From the NCBI GenBank assembly GCA_002405485.1, contig DHLW01000047.1, positions 1-20,090 on the forward strand: a DNA stretch of 20,090 nt, in the 5' to 3' direction. Below, in pieces: positions 8,400 to 16,141 of the stretch. A program made the translations under genes and the position numbers. This stretch comes from Phycisphaerales bacterium UBA4658 (lineage in GTDB: Bacteria > Planctomycetota > Phycisphaerae > Phycisphaerales > UBA1924). Each line of letters starts with the position of its first letter. Position 1 is the first letter of the stretch. The notes beneath the pieces were generated by a model. The model saw only the letters and a program-made list of their open reading frames with translations. It ran no database searches and had not been told where the DNA came from.

Positions 8400-9794
8400 T
8401 CACCTCGCCGTCGGCTCGGCGTCCTGGTGGTCCTCGCCATACGACCCGTCGTATTCGATGTCCCCGAACTCCTCCGCGACGCGGTGCGCCCGCTCCTCGC
8501 GCCCGATGGCGATCTGGCGATCGATGTACGGCAGAATCCCGGCGATGAACAGCAGCAGCACCTGGCTGCAGTTGGATCGGCCGAGCATGTACCCCTCGAA
8601 GAACGACCCCGCGAAGTACATCGCGTTGCAGCCGATGAACAGGTCGATGATCCCCCGGTCGACCCTCCCGACGAATCGGCGCCCAAGCAGCACGCGCCAG
8701 CAGATGAACATGCTGCCCAGCAGCAGCGCCAGCGTCATGAGGAAGTACACGATGCCGTAGGACGCAAACCCCAGCAGATAGCTGTTCTCGCTCCCGCCGG
8801 CGTCGTCGAACCCCACGCCCAGCAGCGGGCTCTGCAGGGCGTTGTTCCACATGCTCGCCCACGCCGCCGTCCGCGTGTTCTCCGTCGAGACGAGCCGCTC
8901 CAGGTTCTCATAGATCTTGAGCTCCACGGCGAGCGTGAACAGGCCCCAGAGCATCAGCGCCGCGGCCGGCAGCAGCAGGACCGCCTGCCCGATCCGCGCA
9001 TACAGCACGAACGTCACCCCGACCACGAACATGAGCGCGCCGGTGCGCGACCCCGTCCACGCCAGGAACAGAAGGTTGATCGCGATCAGTGCGATCCACA
9101 GAATCTTGTTCCGCTTCTTCGGATCGTTCAGCAGCAGCCAGATCGCGCACACCGCAAACGGGGCGCACAGCACCGCCGCCTGCTGCGCGTTGGCCAGCAT
9201 CCCCCAGAATCGCCCCTGCAGATTCACGAGCTTCCGCGGATCCAGCACGTACTGCACCGAGCAGCAGAACGTCCACAGCACCGACACCCACATGATCGTC
9301 CGGATCAGCTTGAACACGCCGTCGCTGTCCTTGGCAAGCTGTGGCACGATCACCAGCAGGCACGGCACCGTCGCCAGATAGAACAGCACCGTCTGCACCG
9401 CGTCCATCGGGTTGTCTTTGTGCACGAACTGCAGCAGCCCCGCGTACATCCCCATCAGCAGCACCATCACCCCCTGAAACGTGAACATCGAGACCGACAG
9501 TCCACGCTGGAACAGCATCAGCACTGACAGCACGATCCCGAACGCCAGGTGAAACTCCGCCCGCCTCAACTGGATCCCCACCATCCACGTCTGCACGTAC
9601 CCGGTCTTGGTCTCGTCCACCGCCGCCGTGAGCGCAGAGGCCATCAGCACCCCCGCCAACAGCCAGAACCGGAGGTTCACCCGCAGCAACAGCGCGGCGA
9701 CCACCACCAGCCCGCCAAAGCCAGCCATGAAAATGGTCTGCGCCTGCGTGCCTTCAAACCCGTACAGGTGCTCGCCGGCGGCGAGTGTCAACAT
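8400..9794 (-). CDS. O-antigen ligase / polymerase-like membrane protein (WaaL/Wzy type)
   Basis: A 464-residue polytopic membrane protein with roughly ten or more hydrophobic segments along residues 1-400, starting with FMAGFGGLVVVAALLL. The family marks are the GSRTGAL motif in the middle and the large periplasmic loop with RTAAWASMWNNALQSPLLGVGF. An ENSYL segment follows, where many members have a His-Asn pair. The charged C-terminal tail (about 40 residues) should lie in the cytoplasm. Such proteins either join undecaprenyl-linked glycan to lipid A core (WaaL) or polymerise repeat units (Wzy); sequence alone cannot separate the two. A good ribosome site, aaggag, sits 8 bases upstream of ATG 9794. 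It is the last gene of the minus-strand run after the epimerase and the EEP protein. Confidence 0.82.
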   Translation of the reverse strand: MLTLAAGEHLYGFEGTQAQTIFMAGFGGLVVVAALLLRVNLRFWLLAGVLMASALTAAVDETKTGYVQTWMVGIQLRRAEFHLAFGIVLSVLMLFQRGLSVSMFTFQGVMVLLMGMYAGLLQFVHKDNPMDAVQTVLFYLATVPCLLVIVPQLAKDSDGVFKLIRTIMWVSVLWTFCCSVQYVLDPRKLVNLQGRFWGMLANAQQAAVLCAPFAVCAIWLLLNDPKKRNKILWIALIAINLLFLAWTGSRTGALMFVVGVTFVLYARIGQAVLLLPAAALMLWGLFTLAVELKIYENLERLVSTENTRTAAWASMWNNALQSPLLGVGFDDAGGSENSYLLGFASYGIVYFLMTLALLLGSMFICWRVLLGRRFVGRVDRGIIDLFIGCNAMYFAGSFFEGYMLGRSNCSQVLLLFIAGILPYIDRQIAIGREERAHRVAEEFGDIEYDGSYGEDHQDAEPTAR

Positions 9795-9871
9795 GATCCC
9801 GGCTCCTTCTTGACTCCCGAGAGGCCCGATCGGCCGGTCGCTCGCCCATTGGCGGCAGAACGCCAGTACGC

Positions 9872-10996
9872 TTATCGGTCGGTTCTGTTCGCCCCAGAAG
9901 TTCCAACCCGTGGAATCCGCACGGCCACATGCACCGGCTTGTGCTCAGAGGCCAAATGCCGTGAGGTCTTCCACGACACCACCCCTATTTCGGGGCTCAC
10001 CAGCGCGTCATCGATCACGATCGTCAGGGGCCACCACGCCTCCACCCCGCTCTTGCGGTTGGTTCGGATGTTCAGCGGCACAAACCGCGGGAACGTGCCC
10101 TCGGCCTGCAACAGCGGCTTGGTATGCCGAAGGCCCGTCGCGCCGCACAGCCATCGGCTCCGCCAGCCCGTCGGTGTGGCGTTCAGATCCGTGAGCACCA
10201 CCACGGGCAAACCCCGGTCTCGGAGCGCGTTCACGACGCTCGCGGTGGCTTCCACGAGCAGGTTGCCCTCGCGCCAGCGTTCCGGGGTGCGCGGCGAGCG
10301 GGGATGCACGCAGACCACCGCGAACGGCCCATCCGGCCGACGGACGATCCCCGCCAGAATCTGCGCTCCAAGCGGGCCGGCCATCGACGTGTCGGCCCGA
10401 TCCATGGGCCAGCGCGAAACCAGGATGCACGCGGTGATCTCGGTCAGGATCTGGTCCGGACCAGGGCCCCACTCCCGGGTGAGCTTGCCCGGATAGATGT
10501 CCTCGAGCCCGGGCCCGTAGTTCACCTCGGCCTGCATGCTCACCGGCGGGCAGAGGATCGACAGCACGTCGGCCCCGGACCGCTCCATGAGGTCATAGAC
10601 CAGACGCTTGTCGCTCAGGCAACTGTCGTTGTAATGCAGCATCCGAACCACGTCCGGATCTTGCTCGCTGCCGGTGGCGGGGCTGAGTCCGGCGTTCCTG
10701 GGCCACAGCGCCGCCCGGGCGCCAAGCAGCGGCCAGGCCTGCATGCCGCACGCCGCCAGCACGATCGCCAGCGCCGCCCACCGGCGGAACGCCGCCAGCA
10801 CCAGCGCCGAAACCACGCACACGAGCAGCACCTGGGCGCCGAGATTCGCCAGCAGATCAACCTCGTACCACTCCCCGGAGACGATCCAACTGCTGCTTGC
10901 CAGCAGGCAGGTCGCGGCAAGCGCCAACGCGGCGACGCGGCCCGCCGTTCGGACCGCCGACCACGCCCCGGATGTGTTCGAGGACTCCGTCCGCAC
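9872..10996 (-). CDS. Membrane-anchored endonuclease/exonuclease/phosphatase (EEP) fold protein
   Basis: A 374-residue protein with three predicted N-terminal membrane helices (about 21-39, 48-70, 73-93) and a C-terminal EEP domain. EEP marks are LHYN (120-123), SRWP (194-197), VCVHPRSP (228-235), VLTDLNATP (267-275, the usual GDFN site) and SEHKPV (350-355, the usual SDH). The usual metal-binding Glu of the QE motif after ADV is not seen: the segment reads ADVLSILCPP, so activity may be altered. Three helices plus an EEP domain resemble VanJ-type proteins, whose active site faces outside. Start is GTG 10996, supported by the strong ribosome site agaaggag (11002-11009) 5 bases upstream. It lies between the epimerase and the O-antigen-ligase-like gene, so a role on a lipid-linked glycan is likely, but the substrate is unknown. 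Confidence 0.75.
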   Translation of the reverse strand: MRTESSNTSGAWSAVRTAGRVAALALAATCLLASSSWIVSGEWYEVDLLANLGAQVLLVCVVSALVLAAFRRWAALAIVLAACGMQAWPLLGARAALWPRNAGLSPATGSEQDPDVVRMLHYNDSCLSDKRLVYDLMERSGADVLSILCPPVSMQAEVNYGPGLEDIYPGKLTREWGPGPDQILTEITACILVSRWPMDRADTSMAGPLGAQILAGIVRRPDGPFAVVCVHPRSPRTPERWREGNLLVEATASVVNALRDRGLPVVVLTDLNATPTGWRSRWLCGATGLRHTKPLLQAEGTFPRFVPLNIRTNRKSGVEAWWPLTIVIDDALVSPEIGVVSWKTSRHLASEHKPVHVAVRIPRVGTSGANRTDR

Positions 10997-11038
10997 ACGC
11001 GCTCCTTCTGACGCAGAACATCGGCTTCATCGGCTCGA

Positions 11039-12058
11039 TCAGACTCTCGGGCGCAGCCAGGCCCAATGCCGGGCCAGTCCGTCATCGAACGGGGTCTTGG
11101 GATCGAATCCCAGCTCCCGGCGTGCCCGCGTGAGATCGGCGAACGTCCGCTCGACGTCCCCCGGCTGTGCCGGCCGGGAGACGGTGTTGGCCGGTCGGCC
11201 CACGGTCCTGGCGATGGCCTGGACCATGTCCGACAACGTCACGGGTGCGGAGTTGCCGAGGTTCCAGACGCGATACCCATGGGCGTCGATGCGGTCATGG
11301 GCCGCCAGCACACCGGCCACGATGTCGCCCACGAACGTGTAATCGCGTGAGGTCGAGCCGGCGCCAAAGAGCTCGATGGGCTCACCCCTGGCGATGCGGC
11401 GCATGAACAGCGTGATGGCCAGATCGGGCCGCTGCCGGGGGCCGTAAACCGTGAAGAACCGAAGGCACGCCGTGGGCATCCGCGTCAGCGTCCAATGCGT
11501 GTAGCCGATGAGTTCGCAGGCCCGCTTGGTGGCGGCGTAGGGGCTGATGGGCTCCGAGACATCGAGTTCCTCGTGGAACGGCGCGACCGGCGCGTTGCCA
11601 TACACGCTCGAGCTGGAGGCCATGACGAATCGCGAGGCTTGGACCCGGCGCGATTCCTCGAGCAGCACGCTCGTGCCCAGGACGTTCACACGCGAGTACC
11701 CGGCGGGGTCGGCGATGCTGGGCCTCACCCCGGCCTTGGCGGCCAGATGGATGACCGACTCCGGCCGCACCCGCTCGAACGTGGCACGAACGAGCGCGCC
11801 GTCGCAGATGTCGCCCTCGACAAGCTCAAAGCCCGCGGCCTTCGCGTGGGGCGAGGCCGCGACTTCGGCGATGTTGGCACGCTTGGCCGCCGGGTCGTAA
11901 TAGGGATCGAAGTTGTCCAGGACGACGACACGAGTTCCCCTCGCCAGGAGGGCCTCGCACACGTGCGACCCAATGAACCCAGCGCCGCCAGTGACCACAA
12001 CCACGCGGGGGTGCCTGGCGGAGGACGCGGGATCATGTGCGACGGTGGAACTCGGCAT
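11039..12058 (-). CDS. NAD-dependent sugar-nucleotide epimerase, UDP-glucuronate 4-epimerase-like
   Basis: A 339-residue extended SDR. The NAD loop is TGGAGFIG (23-30), the catalytic serines are in MASSSSVYG (147-154), and the Y-x3-K pair is Y174/K178 (PYAATK). LDNFDPYYDP (48-56 region), GVRPSI and the late FTVYGPRQRPD and TFVGDI segments are typical of UDP-glucuronate 4-epimerases (CapI/LspL group). It should interconvert UDP-glucuronate and UDP-galacturonate in the cytosol, supplying a uronic acid for the surface glycan; a related 4-epimerase activity cannot be excluded. The N-terminus is about 17 residues longer than needed. The EEP gene follows 42 bases downstream, so they probably share a transcript. 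No clear ribosome site is seen before ATG 12058, and a terminator-like hairpin lies just upstream. Confidence 0.87.
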   Translation of the reverse strand: MPSSTVAHDPASSARHPRVVVVTGGAGFIGSHVCEALLARGTRVVVLDNFDPYYDPAAKRANIAEVAASPHAKAAGFELVEGDICDGALVRATFERVRPESVIHLAAKAGVRPSIADPAGYSRVNVLGTSVLLEESRRVQASRFVMASSSSVYGNAPVAPFHEELDVSEPISPYAATKRACELIGYTHWTLTRMPTACLRFFTVYGPRQRPDLAITLFMRRIARGEPIELFGAGSTSRDYTFVGDIVAGVLAAHDRIDAHGYRVWNLGNSAPVTLSDMVQAIARTVGRPANTVSRPAQPGDVERTFADLTRARRELGFDPKTPFDDGLARHWAWLRPRV

Positions 12059-12085
12059 CAGGACGGACCCCGGAGCTGGAACTCC

Positions 12086-12128
12086 AAAAAAAACAAGCAG
12101 GGCGCCATCGTAAGACAGCGCCCCGCTG
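12086..12128 (-). terminator. Intrinsic-terminator-like hairpin in front of the epimerase operon
   Basis: Read on the - strand, arm 12127-12118 (agcggggcgc) pairs with 12105-12096 (gcgccctgct). This gives ten pairs, one a G-U that only works in minus-strand RNA. A 12-base loop separates the arms, and TG plus eight T (12093-12086) follow. The T-run ends 27 bases before ATG 12058. The structure is either an attenuator in the leader of the epimerase operon or the end of a small upstream transcript. Confidence 0.8.
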
Positions 12129-12440
12129 GAGGAGAGAGAGATCAGAGGGAAGTACTCAAGCTATCGGCGTGCGAAGGGCTCGACCCTTGAAAACGCAGCG
12201 CATGCCGGAAGCTCACCCCACCTACGAACGAACCACATCGCTCAGAACGAAAACTCGAACAATCCTACGCATCGGACTTGGCTTGTTCATCTTTATCTAC
12301 GACACCACAAGCACTTGGGTTTCCCTCCGCACACGACCGGCCGCATCCCAGCTTGACACCCGCCGGTTATGGGACGACGAATCGGCTGGATTGTGAAGCC
12401 GTTTTCCCATGCCCTTGTGGTTGGGTCATCATGAAACGCA
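12129..12440. other. Gene-poor stretch, possible leader or small RNA region
   Basis: About 310 bases, visibly less GC-rich than the surroundings, with no frame that looks coding. A weak 5-bp hairpin (12174-12178 with 12184-12188) is the only other structure I noted. The promoter for the epimerase operon must lie here or overlap it, but I cannot point to convincing -35/-10 boxes. I recognise no known riboswitch class. Confidence 0.4.
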
Positions 12441-12466
12441 ACAGGCCGGGGGTCGCCCGGCCTGTC
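12436..12466 (-). terminator. Hairpin terminator after the LTxxQ-like gene
   Basis: A perfect 10-bp inverted repeat (12441-12450 with 12456-12465, acaggccggg / cccggcctgt) has a 5-base loop. On the - strand it is followed by ttgcgtttc, a weak T-tail. It starts 41 bases after the stop of the minus-strand gene ending at 12507, so it is probably that gene's terminator. Confidence 0.7.
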
Positions 12467-12506
12467 AGGATCGATGGCGGTCGATCGCGTTCTCGCAGCG
12501 GGAAAT

Positions 12507-13442
12507 TCACGGGTTCTGCGGCTGCATTGGGTCGGCGTCCGCAGGCGGGGCGCCAGGACCTTCCGCCGGCTTGCCGGTACGCCCGCGGGCCGGGCGGCGG
12601 CGCGGCGGCTCGTCGGTCGCGTTGTCCGCGCCGCCGTCGCCGCCGGACTCCGCGAGCCGGGCTTCGATCCGCCGCATGAGCTCGTCCTGCTGCTCGGGGG
12701 AGAGACGGGCAAGCAACCGCATGAACCGCTCGCGTCGCTCGGGGGTGATGCGTTCGGCGGGCCCGCCGGAGCCCTGGGCCCCGGGCCTGGCGGCGTCGCC
12801 GCCGTCGGGGTTCTTCCGGCCAAGCCGCTGCTTGACGTACTGCTCCTGCCGCATCTCAGACGCCTTTTCGCGATGGACCTGCAGCTTGGCGTCGACGGCC
12901 TTCTGCTGCGCGGGGGAGAGCTCGGCCCAAACCTTGGTCTGGAGATCGTCGATCTTCGGGGCCCCGGCCATGATGGCGCGGAGCTCTTCCCGGGCGGCGA
13001 TGGCGTCGCCGCCGGCGGATTGGCCATCTGCGGCGGGCTGCCCGGGCTTCTTGGGACGGTTGAACTCCCCGGCCTTGGCGCGCAGGGCCTGGAGCTTGTC
13101 ACGGTGCTGCTGCATGTATGCCCGCGACTGCTGCTCGAAGTCACTGATCATGGCCTCGATGGCCTCGCGCTGGCTGTCGCTGGCGCGGATGTCGGCGGGA
13201 GCGTCGGGGCTGAGAACGGTGTCCAGTGCGTCGCGGAAGGCGCGCGGGGGCAGGCGATCGGAGCCGGCCCGGCGGGCGGACTCGCTCTGACCCTCGCCGA
13301 AGCGTCCATCGACGCCGGGGACGTTCCGCTCCTTGACGCTTGGGCCCTTGAGCGGGGGTTCATCGGCAAGGGCGGCGGAGGTCATGCCGGCAACCGTCCC
13401 GGCGGCGAGAACAAGGAGAACAACGGAACGCGTGACGAACAT
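12507..13442 (-). CDS. Exported LTxxQ (Spy/CpxP-like) helical protein
   Basis: A 311-residue protein with a clear Sec signal peptide: MFVTRSVVLLVLAAG, then a cleavage site after SAALA (res. 22-26). The mature part is Gln/Arg-rich and mostly helical. It contains two LTxxQ-type motifs, LSPAQQKAVDAKL (175-187) and LSPEQQDELMRRI (247-259), each in a charged helix. In Spy and CpxP such motifs belong to periplasmic chaperone or stress-sensor folds. This protein is about twice their length, with low-complexity Pro/Gly/Ala linkers, so the relation may be limited to the motif. The function is unproven. ATG 13442 has cgggag a few bases upstream. It is divergent from the dockerin gene at 13622 and has its own hairpin downstream. 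Confidence 0.72.
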   Translation of the reverse strand: MFVTRSVVLLVLAAGTVAGMTSAALADEPPLKGPSVKERNVPGVDGRFGEGQSESARRAGSDRLPPRAFRDALDTVLSPDAPADIRASDSQREAIEAMISDFEQQSRAYMQQHRDKLQALRAKAGEFNRPKKPGQPAADGQSAGGDAIAAREELRAIMAGAPKIDDLQTKVWAELSPAQQKAVDAKLQVHREKASEMRQEQYVKQRLGRKNPDGGDAARPGAQGSGGPAERITPERRERFMRLLARLSPEQQDELMRRIEARLAESGGDGGADNATDEPPRRRPARGRTGKPAEGPGAPPADADPMQPQNP

Positions 13443-13621
13443 GGCAGACTCCCGAAGGTGATGCCGATCCCGAGACGACGGACTCTACACGTCCATCGGC
13501 TCGGACCTGACCCATGCTCAACGCCGCACGGGTGACAAGATTGCATGAACTTCGCGTGCGCACGTGTCCGAGAACATCCGACCCGGAGAGGATGTCGTAC
13601 ACCCGCTGAGGAGTACACCAC
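13443..13621. promoter_or_regulatory. Divergent intergenic region (LTxxQ gene / dockerin gene)
   Basis: These 179 bases separate two divergent starts and should hold both promoters. The only clear site is the ribosome site gaggag (13608-13613), 8 bases before ATG 13622. A perfect 10-base palindrome cgtgcgcacg (13555-13564) could be an operator, but in such GC-rich DNA it may be chance. Confidence 0.4.
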
Positions 13622-14731
13622 ATGAGTCGGCATTCGTACGGGACACGATTGGTTTGTGCGACGTTCGTCAGTGCGGTCACGTCCACATGCGGGGCGCAGG
13701 TTGCCTGGGATCAGTTGCCGGTGACGCGGCACAGCGACCTGCAGGCGGTGACCGCACAGGGAGCGCCGGCGTACACAGGCGGCTTTCCCCTTCGGGTGCG
13801 CGGCGTGCTGCTGTGCGAGCCGGGGAGCGTGTTCAGCGATGCGCCGAACTTCATCCCGGTGCGTTGGCCCAGCACCGCGTTCGCATTCGGCGGCCGACAG
13901 CAGCCCTACGTGCAGTCGGTCGATCCGACCGACGTCGGTGGGACGGCTCTGTTTCTGGCGCAATGCCTGGGCAACCACCCTGTGAATCAGGATGACAGCT
14001 TCAGCTACACGAACGCCGAGTGGCTCGCCGAGGTGGATCGACTCTCTCGGGATCCGTTGACGGGCCACGTCTTCCAGGCGGGCGACCTGGTCGAGGTGCG
14101 AGCGCGCGTGGGCCTGCACTTCTCGGGGAAGTTCAACATCAACGAGGCGCACTCGAACAACCCGAACAACAACTATGACGTGATCCTGATTCAAGCCGGT
14201 TTCGGGCTTCCTGAGCCCGCGCAGATCGCGCTTGGAACGATCAAGTCCGCGATCAACGCCGACATCTTCGACCCGACTCGCGCCACCGGCGGCGAGCGAT
14301 ACCAATCCCAGCGTGTCAAGCTCCGGAACGTCACCCTGACCAGCGGAACCGGCTGGCAGGCTCAGGGAGTGGTCACGGTCGGCGACGGCACTCGGACGCT
14401 TCCCGTCGTGCTCGGGACGGACCCGGCGTTCAACTCGACCCCCGCGCCAACGGGCATGCTCGACATCGTCGGCATCATAGATCAGGAGGCGTCTCCGTCT
14501 CCGATCGGCGGCACCAACGGGTATCGTTTGATCGTGATTCGGCCGAGCGACTTCACACTGGCCTGCGCGGCGAACTTTGACGGCTCGCCTGCGGTTGACG
14601 TCCAGGACATCTTCGGGTATCTCAACGCGTGGTTTGCAGGAGATCCCAGAGCGGACGTCGACGGAGTCATCGGTGTCGACGTGCAGGACATCTTCACCTT
14701 CCTGAACCTCTGGTTTACTGGATGCCCCTGA
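13622..14731 (+). CDS. Exported protein with C-terminal dockerin-type repeat
   Basis: A 369-residue protein with an N-terminal hydrophobic stretch (about 9-25, LVCATFVSAV) that fits a short signal peptide cut near CGA/Q. The body has no motif I can assign with confidence. Residues 228-310 (YQSQRVKLRNVTL ... GYRLIVIRPSDF) look like a beta-rich OB-fold-type domain. The end is a dockerin pair: loops NFDGSPAVDVQD and DVDGVIGVDVQD, with helices IFGYLNAWFAG and IFTFLNLWFTG. Cys315 before loop 1 and Cys368 at the end bracket it, as in the other two dockerin proteins here. ATG 13622 has gaggag 8 bases upstream. Its stop overlaps the next gene's ATG (TGATG), so it leads a small operon. Function is unknown; secretion and surface display are likely. 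Confidence 0.82.
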   Translation: MSRHSYGTRLVCATFVSAVTSTCGAQVAWDQLPVTRHSDLQAVTAQGAPAYTGGFPLRVRGVLLCEPGSVFSDAPNFIPVRWPSTAFAFGGRQQPYVQSVDPTDVGGTALFLAQCLGNHPVNQDDSFSYTNAEWLAEVDRLSRDPLTGHVFQAGDLVEVRARVGLHFSGKFNINEAHSNNPNNNYDVILIQAGFGLPEPAQIALGTIKSAINADIFDPTRATGGERYQSQRVKLRNVTLTSGTGWQAQGVVTVGDGTRTLPVVLGTDPAFNSTPAPTGMLDIVGIIDQEASPSPIGGTNGYRLIVIRPSDFTLACAANFDGSPAVDVQDIFGYLNAWFAGDPRADVDGVIGVDVQDIFTFLNLWFTGCP

Positions 14732-15420
14732 TGCGCCCCCCTCAGCGCGAACGGCCTGAAGGCCCGGCCTCGGGCGCGTCCGTTCGGCCCGCGTTCACGC
14801 TTGTCGAACTGCTTGTGGTCATAGCGATTGTCGCCGTGCTGGTCTCGCTGGTGATGCCGGCGCTCCGACAGGCCCGGCAGTCGGCTCGGCTGGTCGCAAC
14901 GCATGCGCAGCTCGCACAGATCGAGCTGTCGTTGTCGGTATACGGCAACGATCAGCGGAACGCCCTTCCGCCAACGCGGAGCGGATGCTCCTTCCGCAGG
15001 GCATACGAACCCCCTCCGGAGCTTGCCGAGGGCGGCTATCTCCCCAGCGTTGAAGAGGGCGGCGTGGTGCGCGTGGCCATGGGCGATGCGTTCACCGGTG
15101 GGTACTTCCGCTATCGGGCGCCTGGACCGGTCGTCATGAACGAGGTGTCGGTGTTCGTTGGCGACCAGGGATCCAAGTTGTACGTGCCCGATCGGTATCC
15201 GACGGTTCTGGACGAGCCGGGCAGGTACCACGTCAATCCGGAGACCTCTCCGATTCGGTACGCGATTTGGTCCATGGGGCCGAATCCCGAGTCTTCCAAG
15301 TTCAATTCGAACCCCGGTCGCGGCCCGGCGCTGCGTCGATTCTGGCTCGTGAACGCCGGTCAAGAGGGCGTGGTCGCGCACCTCATCGGCAATCGATTCC
15401 CCGATGTGAGGAGCCCGTGA
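14731..15420 (+). CDS. Prepilin-like protein (type II/IV pseudopilin N-terminus)
   Basis: A 229-residue protein with a 21-residue basic leader and the class-III signal AFTLVELLVV, followed by a long hydrophobic helix to about residue 45. Glu at +5 (E26), which normally guides pilus assembly and methylation, is present. The residue before the cut is Ala21, where Gly is usual. The rest is a beta-rich globular part with no recognised domain. I chose ATG 14731, which overlaps the dockerin stop as TGATG; ATG 14722 is a possible start three codons earlier. The FmdE-like lipoprotein follows with one base between. It is probably a minor pseudopilin or a planctomycete prepilin-like protein cut by a prepilin peptidase; its substrate or partner is unknown. 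Confidence 0.8.
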   Translation: MRPPQRERPEGPASGASVRPAFTLVELLVVIAIVAVLVSLVMPALRQARQSARLVATHAQLAQIELSLSVYGNDQRNALPPTRSGCSFRRAYEPPPELAEGGYLPSVEEGGVVRVAMGDAFTGGYFRYRAPGPVVMNEVSVFVGDQGSKLYVPDRYPTVLDEPGRYHVNPETSPIRYAIWSMGPNPESSKFNSNPGRGPALRRFWLVNAGQEGVVAHLIGNRFPDVRSP

Positions 15421-15421
15421 C

Positions 15422-16120
15422 GTGTCCGCACCAATATCACTTCCCCGCCGATCTCTGATCGTCTCCGCGGCGACTGCGATGCTGCTCGCGTGCTCGGGAT
15501 GCGAGGAGCGTGCGTGCCCGGAGGCGACCTCTCGCGCCGAGCCGCCCGCTTCCGAGCAGCCACCGGCGCAACCTTCCGCAGCCCCTGCAAGAACTGCGAG
15601 CGTGGACCATCGCGATCCCCGCGCATGGGACGATCTTCCGCCCTGGGCCAGGCGCGCGGCGATCATGCACGGGGGGCTCGGGCCGTGGGCGATCTCCGGC
15701 GCGATCGCGGGTCGCGATGCCGCGGCTCGACTTCGGGCACGACATCCGGACGCATCGATCGTGGCGGAGCACTCGGTGGATCCGGATCGACAGCGGACGC
15801 CGTACACGTGCGTGATGGACGGCCTGCGGGCCGGCGCGGAGCTCGGCGAATCGGAGGTGCGATTCGTGCACTCACCCGGCCTGGAGCGCGGCGACCCCGC
15901 GCCATCGCATGGGGAGAAGCCCACCACGATCTTCTTTGTCGCGTTCGATGCCCAGAAACGGCCACTGGAGGCGCTCAGGTACACACCGACGCCCGAGCTT
16001 CTGAGCGTGCTGCACGAAGGATCGATGGACGGATTGGCGGCGGACGCGCGGCGCCTGATTCCACAGGCACCTGAGAAGCTTTTCACGATCGAGTCAGTGA
16101 GCGTCGAGCAGTGGCGGTGA
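15422..16120 (+). CDS. FmdE-like domain lipoprotein
   Basis: A 232-residue protein with a lipoprotein signal: hydrophobic stretch LIVSAATAMLLA, then C24 as the likely lipidated Cys (LLAC). C27 is a second candidate. A Pro/Ala-rich linker runs to about 60. Residues 78-190 match my recollection of the FmdE family (named after the formylmethanofuran dehydrogenase operon): IMHGGLGPWAISGAIAGRDA for the usual HGHLGPW start, then RTPYTCVMDGLRAGAELGE (C130, D133) for the usual Cys-x-x-Asp-Gly segment. The second metal-type His of HGH is Gly here, so metal binding may be changed. Family members in bacteria mostly have no proven role; a link to methanofuran chemistry should not be assumed. GTG 15422 starts one base after the prepilin-like stop; an alternative start was not found. 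It is last in the dockerin/prepilin run. Confidence 0.65.
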   Translation: MSAPISLPRRSLIVSAATAMLLACSGCEERACPEATSRAEPPASEQPPAQPSAAPARTASVDHRDPRAWDDLPPWARRAAIMHGGLGPWAISGAIAGRDAAARLRARHPDASIVAEHSVDPDRQRTPYTCVMDGLRAGAELGESEVRFVHSPGLERGDPAPSHGEKPTTIFFVAFDAQKRPLEALRYTPTPELLSVLHEGSMDGLAADARRLIPQAPEKLFTIESVSVEQWR

Positions 16121-16141
16121 TCGGCCTGCGTGCCCGCGCGG

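Noticed and set aside
8427..9527. 366-codon + strand frame over the O-antigen-ligase-like gene
   Set aside because: It translates to a His/Arg/Gln-rich string that is the antisense of a hydrophobic membrane protein.
12202..12396. 64-codon + strand frame with a short hydrophobic stretch (ILRIGLGLFIFIY)
   Set aside because: No ribosome site precedes the ATG and the remainder has no protein character. It lies in the stretch I read as a leader or non-coding RNA region, so I left it out of the gene list.
13555..13564. Perfect 10-base palindrome cgtgcgcacg between divergent genes as an operator
   Set aside because: In DNA this GC-rich such short palindromes arise by chance, and no second copy was seen nearby.
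14482..16086. 534-codon minus-strand frame spanning three + strand genes
   Set aside because: It crosses the prepilin and lipoprotein genes, which have clear signals on the + strand; no motif is visible in it.
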